A stretch of DNA of 64,000 nucleotides. Origin: Amycolatopsis japonica (GTDB lineage: Bacteria; Actinomycetota; Actinomycetes; Mycobacteriales; Pseudonocardiaceae). Under the pieces are notes generated by a model. That model did no database searches. It saw only the letters and a program-made list of their open reading frames with translations, and was not told the DNA's origin. The position numbers and the translations under genes were made by a program. The stretch lies in the NCBI RefSeq assembly GCF_000732925.1, contig NZ_CP008953.1:6758001-6822000 (forward strand), written 5' to 3'. This document shows, one piece after another, positions 40,067 through 48,365 of this stretch; position 1 is the stretch's first letter; each line of letters starts with the position of its first letter.

Positions 40067-41794
40067 TCAGCCGCGAGCGACCTCGCTCGCCGTGGTGAAC
40101 TCGTATCCTTGCGCCCGCAGCCCGAGCACCACCGTGTTCAGGTGCTCCAGTGGCAGGAACGGGTGGAAGAAGAAGCTGGCCACGTTGTCACGGACCACCT
40201 TGGACTTCGCGCCGTCGGCGAGCAGGTCGGCGGGCAGCCGGGCCGGATGCTGGTTGAACGGCTCCGGAGCGACGTGGTCCAGATTCTCGGGGATCACCAC
40301 GGCGCCATAGACATCCCTTACCGGGTAAGGAAAATACTGACCGTACTTGTTCTGATAGGACACCGTCGACGTGGATCCGCAGGCACCACGCGGGCAGTAT
40401 CCCGCGAAATAGCTGCCCTGGTCGTAGCGCGCCGCGAAGTGCGAACTGACTTCCTTGTAGTCCACCGCGGAACCACCGTAATGCGGGAACTCGAACACTT
40501 CCGGCTCGAGCAGCCCGACCCGGCGGAACTCGCCGAGCCCGGTGGCGATCCGCCCGCGGAACCATTCCGCGGAATCGCCGGGGACCGGGCCGGTCTCCAC
40601 GACGTGGTTGTTCTTGTCGACGATCGCCGTGTAGAACTCGTAGTCCGCCGCGCTCGCCCCGCCGTAGGGGTTCGCCAGTTCCTCGAACTGATGGCTGTAG
40701 CCGTGCATGATCAACGTCGCGCCGCGCCGGATCGCGTGGTGCAGCGCGTCCACCAAGGCCGGGCTGTCCACGAGCCGCGCGAACGTCGGCCTGCCGCCGT
40801 TGGCCACACCGTGCGGATCCGCGTAATACGGGTAGACCGCGAGGGAGAACGGGATCCCTTGCCCGCCAAGGAGATCGGCGATCCGGCGGATCTGGCCCGC
40901 GTCGGTGCGCGGGCCGATGTCCTCGATCCGCACGAGCGCACGGTGCCGTTCCGAGGTCTTCGGCGCGAGCGTGCCGAGCAGGATGTCGGCGGCGGCGAGG
41001 TACCGGTCACCCTCGTTGACGTAGGAGAACGGCGCCTCCGCGACGTAGGTGAAGTTCCCCGAGCGCACCGCCCACGGCGTGTGCTCGCCGGCCGTGACGC
41101 TGTCCGCGAGCACCTCGTTGACCGCCGGGTTTTCCCGCCGCACCAACGGAACCGAGCCGATCTCGGGATTGCGTTCGAGCGACACGTTCTTGTAGCGGAC
41201 CTCGGTGGGCGAAGCCGGCGTCCGCCCCGCCGGTGTCCAGCCCCAGCGCGCGGTGACACCCGGGTCGTGCGCCACCAGGCGGTCGACGTTCTCCCCCAGC
41301 CAGACCACCGGCACCTTCGCGGTCACCACGTCCGCGAGCAGTGCGGCGGGCAACACGGCGTCACTGATCGAACCGACGTAGACCAGCGCCTGGTATCCGC
41401 CGATCTCGCCCGGCCGGTAGTCCGCCGCGGCACGCATCGTCCAGCCGCCCGCCCGCGAGACCAGGTTCGCGGTCTGCATCGCGAACGCTTCGGCCATACC
41501 GGCTTCGTCCGCGTCGGCGGGCGGATTCGGCGCGTCCCGCTCACCGGCGTCGTAGACCACCAGCGTCCGGTGGGCGCGGTTCCCGCCGGGGCCGGGGCTG
41601 CCGACTTCGCTGCTCATCGCCAGCCGGTCGCCGAGCGAAACCGGTGCCGCCGCGGGCGAAGCGAGGATCGCGCTCGCCGGGCGCGTGTACACGACCAGCA
41701 GCACCAAACCGGTCGCGACGACGACCGCCAGCACCGCGAACCGCAGCCCGGCCGGGGTACGCCGTCGCCTGTCCACCTTGCGCTTCCGGGTCAT
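40067..41794 (-). CDS. Membrane-anchored DUF2334 protein (polysaccharide-deacetylase fold)
   Basis: A 575-residue protein. An N-terminal membrane anchor (LRFAVLAVVVATGLVLLVVY) is followed by a secreted part. The DUF2334 region (about 290-560) has RALVRIEDIGPRTDAGQIRR, ATLIMHGYSHQFEELANPY and PEVFEFPHYGGSAVDYKE. The ED after the strand and MHGYxHQ are the family's likely metal-binding residues of an NodB-like deacetylase fold. Its start overlaps the stop of the UDP-GlcNAc 2-epimerase gene, so it probably modifies the sugar polymer made by the genes of this locus. Catalysis has not been shown for most DUF2334 proteins. Confidence 0.75.
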   Translation of the reverse strand: MTRKRKVDRRRRTPAGLRFAVLAVVVATGLVLLVVYTRPASAILASPAAAPVSLGDRLAMSSEVGSPGPGGNRAHRTLVVYDAGERDAPNPPADADEAGMAEAFAMQTANLVSRAGGWTMRAAADYRPGEIGGYQALVYVGSISDAVLPAALLADVVTAKVPVVWLGENVDRLVAHDPGVTARWGWTPAGRTPASPTEVRYKNVSLERNPEIGSVPLVRRENPAVNEVLADSVTAGEHTPWAVRSGNFTYVAEAPFSYVNEGDRYLAAADILLGTLAPKTSERHRALVRIEDIGPRTDAGQIRRIADLLGGQGIPFSLAVYPYYADPHGVANGGRPTFARLVDSPALVDALHHAIRRGATLIMHGYSHQFEELANPYGGASAADYEFYTAIVDKNNHVVETGPVPGDSAEWFRGRIATGLGEFRRVGLLEPEVFEFPHYGGSAVDYKEVSSHFAARYDQGSYFAGYCPRGACGSTSTVSYQNKYGQYFPYPVRDVYGAVVIPENLDHVAPEPFNQHPARLPADLLADGAKSKVVRDNVASFFFHPFLPLEHLNTVVLGLRAQGYEFTTASEVARG

Positions 41795-43002
41795 ACCAGC
41801 ACACCCCCGGACACCGCGGCGAACTCGTCCACCGGCTCGGCGCTCAGCCCGAGCAGCCTGGCCAGCGCGCGCTCGGTGCGCGACGCGGCCCTTCCGTCGC
41901 CGAAGGGATTGCCCTCGCCCATCATCGCCGCCCTCGCCCGCGGGTCGGTGAGCAGTTCCGACGCCGTCCGCACGATCAGCTCGCGATCGGTGCCGACCAG
42001 CCGCGCACAACCCGCGTGGACCGCTTCCATCCGTTCGGTGACCTCGCGCAACACCAGCACCGGCACCCCGAACGTGGGCGCCTCCTCCTGGATCCCGCCG
42101 GAGTCAGACAGCACCAGCGTGGCGGCCGCGAGCACACCGGCCAGTTCCTCGTACCTCAGCGGCTCGGTGACCACCACGCGAGGCAGGCCGCCCAACTCCT
42201 CGTCGACCAGCTCGCGTACGGCCGGGTTCGGATGCGCGGGCAGCACCACGGACACGTCGAAATGGCGGGCGACCAGTTCGGTGACCGCGCGCAGCACCTG
42301 GCGCAGGGGTTCGCCCCAGGACTCGCGGCGGTGCGCGGTGACCAGCACCAGCCGTTCACCGCGGGCGGCCGCTTCCACCGCCGCGGCGACCCGCTCGTCC
42401 TGGAAGTCCACCGCGCCGCGGTCGGCGATCGCGCGGATCGCGTCCACCGATGTGTTGCCGGTGACCAAGATCTGCTCGGCGGGAACCTGCTCACGAAGCA
42501 GGTTGTCCGCCGCGGCCGAGGTCGGCGGAAGATGCAAGGAGGCGGCCTGGGTGACCAGCCGCCGGTTCAGTTCTTCCGGGAAGGGCGCGGCCAGATCGAA
42601 CGAACGCAGGCCCGCTTCCAGGTGCACCACCGGAACCCGCCGCCAGAACGCGGCGAGCGTGCCGGCCAGTGTGGTCGTGGTGTCGCCCTGGACCACCACC
42701 GCCGCGGGCGGTTCACGTTCGGCCAGCGCGTCCAGGCCGGTCAGCATCTGCCCGAGCAGTTCGGGCTGGCCGCCGTCGCGGCGATGCAGCGGCAACGTGA
42801 CGTCCGCGCGGACGCCGAACGTCTCCAGCGCCTGATCGACCATCGTCGGATGCTGCCCGGTGGCGACCAGGCATGGCTCCATCCGCCCGGCCTCGGCGAT
42901 CGCTTCGGCGACCGGCGCCAGTTTGATCGCCTCCGGCCGGGTACCCATCACGAGCCACACCCGCGGCCGTGTCGCTTCGTTTTCGCGTTGATTCCAAACC
43001 AT
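41791..43002 (-). CDS. wecB: UDP-N-acetylglucosamine 2-epimerase (non-hydrolysing)
   Basis: A 403-residue cytoplasmic enzyme of the WecB/MnaA family. Hallmarks are VMGTRPEAIKLAPVAEAI near residue 20, VVVQGDTTTTLAGTLAAFW, HLEAGLRSFDLAAPFPEELN, VLVTAHRRESWGEPL-type TAHRRE and LSDSGGIQEEAPTFGVPVLV. It converts UDP-GlcNAc into UDP-ManNAc. The ATG at 43002 is preceded by GGGGGAG. It is divergent from a glycosyltransferase operon 250 bases away and coupled to DUF2334; a ManNAc-containing polysaccharide or teichoic-acid-like polymer is a reasonable inference. Confidence 0.9.
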   Translation of the reverse strand: MVWNQRENEATRPRVWLVMGTRPEAIKLAPVAEAIAEAGRMEPCLVATGQHPTMVDQALETFGVRADVTLPLHRRDGGQPELLGQMLTGLDALAEREPPAAVVVQGDTTTTLAGTLAAFWRRVPVVHLEAGLRSFDLAAPFPEELNRRLVTQAASLHLPPTSAAADNLLREQVPAEQILVTGNTSVDAIRAIADRGAVDFQDERVAAAVEAAARGERLVLVTAHRRESWGEPLRQVLRAVTELVARHFDVSVVLPAHPNPAVRELVDEELGGLPRVVVTEPLRYEELAGVLAAATLVLSDSGGIQEEAPTFGVPVLVLREVTERMEAVHAGCARLVGTDRELIVRTASELLTDPRARAAMMGEGNPFGDGRAASRTERALARLLGLSAEPVDEFAAVSGGVLV

Positions 43003-43253
43003 GACTCCCCCAAGGTTCGAATGATGTTTTCGCGATTCCGCGCACTTCTCATGATCATTTGTGCGGCGCGCTGTGCCCGATGCGACGCAGAGTGGTTCTG
43101 TCCGGTTCCCGTCGAATTTCCTCACCCGATCGAGGGAACCGCGAGGTGACTCTTCACGTCGTAGTCGAGGATGCGGGATCGGCCGGGGGGCCCGACGCAT
43201 CACGCACAATCCTTTACACACAAGGGTTTGAGCACGCTCATTTTGGGGGAGAA

Positions 43254-43421
43254 ATGTCTGTCATCCGAATCGGACCGGCAGTCGGCGCCACCGCGACCTT
43301 GGGGGTCACCGCGGGGGCGGGCGCCTGGCCGCTCTTGTCACTCGCCGCGTTCATTCTGTTGCTTTTCGCGATTCGCTCGATTCTCGTGCGCATCGCACCC
43401 GCGCCGGAAAGGGGGAATTAG
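43254..43421 (+). CDS. Small membrane protein preceding GT2
   Basis: A 55-residue protein with two hydrophobic stretches (AVGATATLGVTAGAGAWPLL, SLAAFILLLFAIRSILVRIA). ATG 43254 follows TTGGGGGAG, the same leader as the divergent epimerase gene. It ends 4 bases before the glycosyltransferase start, so it is very likely translated together with it and may be a small subunit. No family is recognised. Confidence 0.6.
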   Translation: MSVIRIGPAVGATATLGVTAGAGAWPLLSLAAFILLLFAIRSILVRIAPAPERGN

Positions 43422-43425
43422 CGAA

Positions 43426-44928
43426 ATGGAAACCAGCCTGTCCGTCATCGCCACCATCATGGTCGGCGTGCTGATCTGGTGGCCGTTGCAGAACCTCGTC
43501 CTCGCGGTGTTCGCCTGGCGGTCCCCGCAACGGCCGCGCAGTGTGCGCCGGACGCCGGATCCCGTGCCGTTCTGGATCGTCATCCCGGCGCTGAACGAGG
43601 AACGCGTCATCGCGAACACGGTGCGCAACGCGCTGGCCACCGGGACCCGGTACACACCGGTCCGCGTCGTGGTCGTGGACGACGCCTCGGACGACGCGAC
43701 GCCGCATATCCTCGCCGGTATCAGGGATCCGCGGCTGCACGTGCTGCGCCGCGAACTGCCCATCGCCCGGCAAGGCAAGGGCGAAGGCCTCAACACGGCG
43801 TACCGCTACATCCTCGAAATCGCTCGCCGGGAAGGCACGGTCGAGCAGACGATCGTCGGCATCGTGGACGGCGACGGCCGGTGCAGTGAGGGGATGCTCG
43901 ACGAGATCGCCGAATTGATGGCGGAGAAGAACGTCGGCGCCGTGCAGTGCCGGGTGCGCATCCACAACCGGCACAAGACGTTGGCACTATTGCAGGATCT
44001 GGAATTCGGCGCCATCGCGGACTCCGCGCAATCCTTGCGCGATCTGGTCGGCAGCGTCGGCCTGGGCGGCAACGGCCAGTTCACCCGGCTGTCCGTCCTC
44101 GCCCGGTTCCATCCCGGACCGTGGTCGGCCTGTCTCGTCGAAGACCTGGAACTCGGTCTGCGCCTGCATCTTGCCGGGATCCGCGTGCGCTACACGAAAT
44201 CCGCGTGGGTCACCCAGCAGGGCCTGACCGACGTGAAACGGTTGCTGCGTCAGCGAACCCGGTGGGCGCAGGGCAACCTGCAATGTTTCCGGCACCTGCG
44301 CAAGCTGACCACGTCGCGGTTCGTCAGCGGTCTCGGCCTGACCGACTTCCTGATCTACCTGCTCTCGCCGTGGCTGACCGTGCCCATGTCGCTGCTGCTG
44401 GTCGGCCTGGTCGCGGCGTCCGCGATCGCGCTGGTCACCGGGAGCACGCTCGGCGGGCTGGTGGCCACTGTGGACACTCTGCCGACGTCGGCCGCGATGC
44501 TGGTCGGGCTGGCCATGCTGCCGAGCCTGCTCTGGGGCTTGGTCTACTGGGTCCGGCTCCGCGACGAGAACATCCTGCGGTGCCTGTTCGCCGGGTTGCT
44601 CTATCCATGGTTCCTGGCGCTGGGCATCATCGCGACGTGGCGCGCGCTGTTCCGGCTGATGTCCGGCCGCAACGGCTGGGCGAAGACCGAACGGCTGACC
44701 GAAGACGGCCAAGCCACGCCACCGATACCGCCGATGCCGCCGATGCCGGTTCCGATGGCGGCCCCCGTGCGGCTCCCGCTGCCGCGGCCCACCGCGCCGC
44801 CGGTGACGGTCGACCCGAGCGTCACCCAGCCGATTCCCGCGGCGGCGCTGGCCGCCGCCGAGCCGACCCGGCCGGTCCCGCATCCGCTGGCCGAAACCGA
44901 ACCGACCCAACGACTGGAGCGGGTGTGA
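43426..44928 (+). CDS. Membrane glycosyltransferase, family GT2
   Basis: A 500-residue processive-type glycosyltransferase. An N-terminal membrane segment (VIATIMVGVLIWWPLQNLVL) precedes the GT-A domain (about 45-290): WIVIPALNEERVIANTV, VVVVDDASDDATPHIL, GIVDGDGRCSEGM (DxD), ACLVEDLELGLRLHLAG (ED) and QRTRWAQGNLQC (QxxRW). Several C-terminal membrane helices follow. These are the motifs of cellulose/hyaluronan/PNAG-type synthases. The last 75 residues are Pro-rich and cytoplasmic. It probably polymerises an N-acetylated sugar, matching the epimerase next door; product identity is inferred. Confidence 0.87.
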   Translation: METSLSVIATIMVGVLIWWPLQNLVLAVFAWRSPQRPRSVRRTPDPVPFWIVIPALNEERVIANTVRNALATGTRYTPVRVVVVDDASDDATPHILAGIRDPRLHVLRRELPIARQGKGEGLNTAYRYILEIARREGTVEQTIVGIVDGDGRCSEGMLDEIAELMAEKNVGAVQCRVRIHNRHKTLALLQDLEFGAIADSAQSLRDLVGSVGLGGNGQFTRLSVLARFHPGPWSACLVEDLELGLRLHLAGIRVRYTKSAWVTQQGLTDVKRLLRQRTRWAQGNLQCFRHLRKLTTSRFVSGLGLTDFLIYLLSPWLTVPMSLLLVGLVAASAIALVTGSTLGGLVATVDTLPTSAAMLVGLAMLPSLLWGLVYWVRLRDENILRCLFAGLLYPWFLALGIIATWRALFRLMSGRNGWAKTERLTEDGQATPPIPPMPPMPVPMAAPVRLPLPRPTAPPVTVDPSVTQPIPAAALAAAEPTRPVPHPLAETEPTQRLERV

Positions 44929-45599
44929 TGGAAGGCCGGCACCGGCGCCGCCGGAAACGGAACAGGATCGTTCTCGTCCTGGCGGCCGCCGGGCTGGCCC
45001 TCGCCGCGGCCTCCACCATCGACCGCGACGGTGCCGGGAAGGAGTCGTCCGCCGGGTGGTACGTGACCGTGTACTACACCGCCGTCGAGTCGCATCACCA
45101 CGACGCCCCGGTGCCGGTCACCGGCTGTTTGGTGCTCGACTGCGAACGCGGCGAAGACCCGCTGGGCAGCTATCCCGAAGACTTCGTGCAGGCCGTCGAG
45201 GACGAAGGCACCGGCCGGATCGTCAGCGGCCGTCACGCCGGCCGGTACCTGAACTGGTCGCACGACACCGGTTTCTGGCTGGACGACGCGCCCCGCGACA
45301 GCCACGGCCGTCCGCTGGAACCCTTCGTCTCCGCCGCCGCGGATCCGGCCGTCCTCGCCGCGGGCCGCGAACTGCGGATCACCGGCTGCGGCACCGCGGA
45401 GGACGGCACGGCGATCGACCGGGGTGTCTGCGACCGGCTGCGGTCCGCCTCCTGGCGGATCATGGACGAGTTCACCCCGGGGCTCGGCGGAGACCGGCAC
45501 ATCGACGTCTACCTCGGCGAAGAAACCGGGCCGGACTTCACTTCCGACCCGCTGTACTCGTCGCTGCACAACGCCACGCTGGAACTCAAGAGGCCTTGA
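44928..45599 (+). CDS. Secreted or anchored 3D/double-psi barrel-like protein
   Basis: A 223-residue protein. An Arg-rich N-terminus and a hydrophobic segment (RIVLVLAAAGLALAAASTI) anchor or export it. The mature domain (YVTVYYTAVESHHH, GCLVLDCERG, ELRITGCGTAEDGTAIDRGV, HIDVYLGEETGPDF) resembles the 3D domain of MltA/resuscitation-promoting-like proteins: a six-stranded barrel with conserved Asp. The typical strand is VTxYYxxxxxxGxxPxxG..., and the final Asp motif DVYLG. This assignment is tentative. It is coupled to the glycosyltransferase gene by a one-base overlap and converges with the gene at 45586. Confidence 0.55.
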   Translation: MEGRHRRRRKRNRIVLVLAAAGLALAAASTIDRDGAGKESSAGWYVTVYYTAVESHHHDAPVPVTGCLVLDCERGEDPLGSYPEDFVQAVEDEGTGRIVSGRHAGRYLNWSHDTGFWLDDAPRDSHGRPLEPFVSAAADPAVLAAGRELRITGCGTAEDGTAIDRGVCDRLRSASWRIMDEFTPGLGGDRHIDVYLGEETGPDFTSDPLYSSLHNATLELKRP

Positions 45600-46662
45600 C
45601 CTCCGCCAGCGCGCGTTCGCGTACCTCCCGCACGACCCCGGACCGCGTGAACGCGGACGAAACCGCGCTCAGCCAGGCACTTTCGTCCCGTGCGCTGGGA
45701 TGCGGCCCCGCCGGGTGGTTCGGCCAGCTCCGGCCGGCCTCCCGCATCACCAGCGCCGCCGCGAGTTCGGCGGCGGCGCGCGTGGGTTCGTCCACCGGGG
45801 TGCGCAGCCAGTCCCCGAGCTGCGGCGGGACGTGTGCCCGCAAGGCGAGCAGGCCGTCACGGATCTCGATCACCCTGCGGTACAAGGTGAATTCGAGATC
45901 GTGCCGCACGGGCAGCGCGATCTGCGGGTGGGCGGCGACCAGTTCCTTCCACAACGGTGTCACCGCCCGGATCCTTCGCCACGCGCGCGCCAGCCGGAGC
46001 GCGCCGTCCCAGGTGGTGCACAGTCCGCCGAGGACCCACAACACCATCGCGCAGAGCCCGACCAGGCGGGCGCGGGGCAGGAAGTCGAGGTCCGCGAGGT
46101 CGGTGATCTCCAGCCACAGCGAGGGAAGCCCGGAGAACAGCGCCCAGCCGATGGTGACCACCGCGGCGCAGATCAGGATCCGCAGCCCGGTCCGGAACGC
46201 GCCTCGTGGACGGCCCGCGGCGCTGCGGACGAGCGTGCGGATGAACAGCACCAGGCACGTGACCGCGTACGTCGTGAGGATCACCTGATACGCCACGATG
46301 CTGAAGCGCCATTGGAACTCAGGTGTGCCGGCCTCGGACCGATGCGGCGCGAAGTCCAGGTAGCACACCACCATCAGGGTCCAGCACACCGCGATCGGCC
46401 AGAACGGCGTCGGCTTCTTCGGCGACCGGGTGCTGCGGACCAGTTGCAGCAACGCGCGCATCGCGAGCAGTTGCAGCGCGTTGGTGACCAGCCGCGGGAG
46501 CAGTTCGTCGCCGAGCAGCCGGACCGTGCCCTCGGCCGAGACGGCGAGGGCCACCGCCATGCTGAGGAAGAACGTGGCCAGATACCTCGGCCCGGTGCGG
46601 ACCGTCATCAGCCGGGTGAGGCCGATCAGCGCCAGCAGCGCGGCGGACAGATAGCTGATCAT
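45586..46662 (-). CDS. MAB_1171c-type membrane protein (DUF6545-like)
   Basis: A 358-residue protein. Seven hydrophobic helices lie in the first 235 residues (SYLSAALLALIGLTRLM, AVCWTLMVVCYLDFAPH, LVGLCAMVLWVLGGLC), followed by a helical cytoplasmic part with WKELVAAHPQIALPVRHDLE and FTLYRRVIEIRDGLLALRAH. That last motif is the signature of the MAB_1171c putative transporter family, almost always encoded beside an XRE regulator and an ImmA-like metallopeptidase, as here. The start overlaps the metallopeptidase stop by four bases. The 3' end overlaps the convergent gene by 14 bases. Transport activity is not established. Confidence 0.75.
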   Translation of the reverse strand: MISYLSAALLALIGLTRLMTVRTGPRYLATFFLSMAVALAVSAEGTVRLLGDELLPRLVTNALQLLAMRALLQLVRSTRSPKKPTPFWPIAVCWTLMVVCYLDFAPHRSEAGTPEFQWRFSIVAYQVILTTYAVTCLVLFIRTLVRSAAGRPRGAFRTGLRILICAAVVTIGWALFSGLPSLWLEITDLADLDFLPRARLVGLCAMVLWVLGGLCTTWDGALRLARAWRRIRAVTPLWKELVAAHPQIALPVRHDLEFTLYRRVIEIRDGLLALRAHVPPQLGDWLRTPVDEPTRAAAELAAALVMREAGRSWPNHPAGPHPSARDESAWLSAVSSAFTRSGVVREVRERALAEVKAS

Positions 46663-47141
46663 GAACCGAGGGCGTGACGCAGCCGATCGTTCTCCGGCCC
46701 GGTGCGCGCGGCGCGGCGCATGAGCAGCGAAGCGACGAGTTCGGCTTCCTTCTCCTGTTCCCGCGCGTAGGTGGTGCGGCCGAGGACGCGGCGGACCAGG
46801 TCCACCGACAGGCTGGGCGCGACGAGCTCCGCGATCGCCTCCGGCCGCACCTCGCCTTCGACGTGCCCGCAGAGCAGGTGACCGAGTTCGTGCAGCAGGA
46901 TGTGCCGCTGGTGCAACGGGGACGTGTCCCTCGTGTAGAACACGTAGTCCGCCCGATCGGTGGCCGCGAGCACCCCGCACGGCGCCCCCGGCCGCGCCTC
47001 GAGCGGCACCAGTTCGATGGGCCGCCCCCGCATCGCCGCGACCTCGCCGAACAACGTGGTGACGTCGAACGGCTCCGGCAGCCGCACACCGCCGGCGATG
47101 CGCTCACATCTGCGCCAGAGCGCACTCTTCCTGCCCAGCAT
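46659..47141 (-). CDS. ImmA/IrrE-like metallopeptidase
   Basis: A 160-residue cytoplasmic protein with ILLHELGHLLCGH (HExxH; the glutamate is followed by LGHLL) and a downstream glutamate in AREQEKEAELVASLLMRRA, the third zinc ligand (E-x-E-A pattern). ImmA-type proteases cut repressors of the XRE family. The XRE gene two bases upstream is the likely target. It is in an operon with the XRE and MAB_1171c genes. Confidence 0.82.
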   Translation of the reverse strand: MLGRKSALWRRCERIAGGVRLPEPFDVTTLFGEVAAMRGRPIELVPLEARPGAPCGVLAATDRADYVFYTRDTSPLHQRHILLHELGHLLCGHVEGEVRPEAIAELVAPSLSVDLVRRVLGRTTYAREQEKEAELVASLLMRRAARTGPENDRLRHALGS

Positions 47142-47143
47142 GG

Positions 47144-47566
47144 CTACTCCCCCTGGTCACGCTTGGACTCGCGCCGCTTGATCGCCTCGACGATGTCGGT
47201 CACGGTGCCGAGCCCCTCCTCGGACAGCGTCACCGCGCGCAACGCCAGGTCGCGCACCGCGCTGTTGCGCAACGCTCCCAGCAATTCGACCTCCTCGGCA
47301 AGGGCCCTCCCCTGTTCGTCGTCGAAGAAGTACGCAGGCGGGACCTGGAAGAACGCCGCGAGCGCTTCGAGGTGCCGTTTGGTCGGGTTGTCCCGGCGAC
47401 CGGTCCGCAGTTGCCACAGGTAGGCGGCGGAAAACGACTCGCCGGTGCTCTCCCGGCAGGCCCGAGCCACCTCCTCGTGACTGTGCTGCTCGCCGTTGGG
47501 TCGCCGGACCACCTGGAAGAGGCGGTCGATCCGGTCGGTGAGCGTGGTCGCCCGTGGTTCGGTCAT
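47144..47566 (-). CDS. XRE-family transcription regulator
   Basis: A 140-residue protein. The HTH lies at about residues 25-75 (EEVARACRESTGESFSAAYL, WQLRTGRRDNPTKRHLEALA, FFQVPPAYFFDDE). The C-terminal half is helical (DLALRAVTLSEEGLGTVTDI). ATG 47566 is 7 bases after GGAGG; an earlier GTG at 47572 overlaps the site. Two 18-bp direct repeats lie just upstream (47577, 47655) and are the best operator candidates. The ImmA-like peptidase downstream may cleave it. Confidence 0.82.
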   Translation of the reverse strand: MTEPRATTLTDRIDRLFQVVRRPNGEQHSHEEVARACRESTGESFSAAYLWQLRTGRRDNPTKRHLEALAAFFQVPPAYFFDDEQGRALAEEVELLGALRNSAVRDLALRAVTLSEEGLGTVTDIVEAIKRRESKRDQGE

Positions 47567-47576
47567 CTTCACCTCC

Positions 47577-47594
47577 GTTAGCTGAAATGAATGA
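47577..47594 (+). promoter_or_regulatory. Candidate XRE operator, copy 1
   Basis: GTTAGCTGAAATGAATGA; 17 of 18 bases match copy 2. It overlaps the ribosome-site side of the XRE gene. Confidence 0.55.
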
Positions 47595-47654
47595 GTAGTG
47601 GCGCTTCGTTCACGTGGGTTGACAGCCCGGAGGCCGTCGCTCTACGGTTTCCAC

Positions 47655-47672
47655 GTTAGCTGAGATGAATGA
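47655..47672 (+). promoter_or_regulatory. Candidate XRE operator, copy 2
   Basis: GTTAGCTGAGATGAATGA, a direct repeat of copy 1 at 78 bases distance, just upstream of the secreted-protein gene at 47722. Two identical A/T-rich sites flanking a divergent promoter region suggest that the XRE protein controls both directions. Confidence 0.55.
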
Positions 47673-47721
47673 CCAAGGGGAGTCGGTCGATCCTGGCTGA
47701 CAACCAGAAGGGGGATCTCCC

Positions 47722-47988
47722 ATGAAGAAGATGCTGACCGCGGCCGCTCTGGTGGTGGCCGCGGTGACCATGTCGGCGCAACCCGCGCTCGCCGTGGAGA
47801 CCGGGGACTTCTACGCCACCGGCATCGGCCCGGGACCGTCGGCCGCCGTCGCGTCGGCGGAAAAGGTCGCGCGTTTGTACGCGCGCAACACGGGCTGGCA
47901 GGACTCGCAGTGTTACGTCCGAGGCTCCGACATCCGGTCGCACTTCGACTACTACAGCGCGCGCGTCTGGCTCTACTGCCAGCGCTGA
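47722..47988 (+). CDS. Small secreted protein A
   Basis: An 88-residue protein. Signal peptide MKKMLTAAALVVAAVTM with cleavage after QPALA. The mature 63 residues contain an AVASAEKVARLYARN helix and two cysteines (DSQCYVRG, LYCQR) that probably form a disulfide. Start ATG 47722 follows AGGGGG. It is similar in plan to the next gene, and divergent from the XRE operon. Confidence 0.7.
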   Translation: MKKMLTAAALVVAAVTMSAQPALAVETGDFYATGIGPGPSAAVASAEKVARLYARNTGWQDSQCYVRGSDIRSHFDYYSARVWLYCQR

Positions 47989-48005
47989 AACCAGGAGGGG
48001 AAAGC

Positions 48006-48287
48006 ATGAACAGGACGATCGCCCGCGCCACGGGGGCCGCCGTGGTCCTCGCGGGACTCATGACACTCGCGCCGTCGACGGCGAGCGCCGAGGAGACCCG
48101 GGCGTTCCTCGGGACCACGGTGGAGAAGACGTCGGCCTCGGCCAAGCGGACGGCGTTGCAGCAGGCCTACGACCACGCTTCCGCCTACGGGTACACGCAG
48201 GACCAGTGCGTGATCATCCACCTGTACTCGGTGAAGATCAGCTTCGTGATGTACCGGGGTGAAGCCGGGATCCACTGCACGAAGTAG
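48006..48287 (+). CDS. Small secreted protein B (paralogue of A)
   Basis: A 93-residue protein. Signal peptide NRTIARATGAAVVLAGLMTL ends at ASAEE. The mature domain has an alpha helix SASAKRTALQQAYDHASAYG and the paired Cys DQCVIIHLYSV and GIHCTK. Layout and Cys spacing match protein A (helix, C, beta strands, C). It starts 17 bases after A, so they form one operon. Unknown function; candidates for exported effectors or inducers linked to the XRE/ImmA/MAB_1171c set. Confidence 0.7.
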   Translation: MNRTIARATGAAVVLAGLMTLAPSTASAEETRAFLGTTVEKTSASAKRTALQQAYDHASAYGYTQDQCVIIHLYSVKISFVMYRGEAGIHCTK

Positions 48288-48290
48288 GCG

Positions 48291-48345
48291 GTCCGTGAAG
48301 GCCTCCTTGAGGGACTCTGGGTCCCTTAAGGAGGCCTTCACGGAC
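48291..48345. repeat. 55-bp near-perfect palindrome, copy 2
   Basis: Almost identical to 27314-27368, with arms of 25 bases carrying one A/G change and a TCTGG loop. It follows the 48287 stop by three bases and could end that transcript. Confidence 0.9.
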
Positions 48346-48365
48346 GTTCAGGCTAGGTTGGCCGG

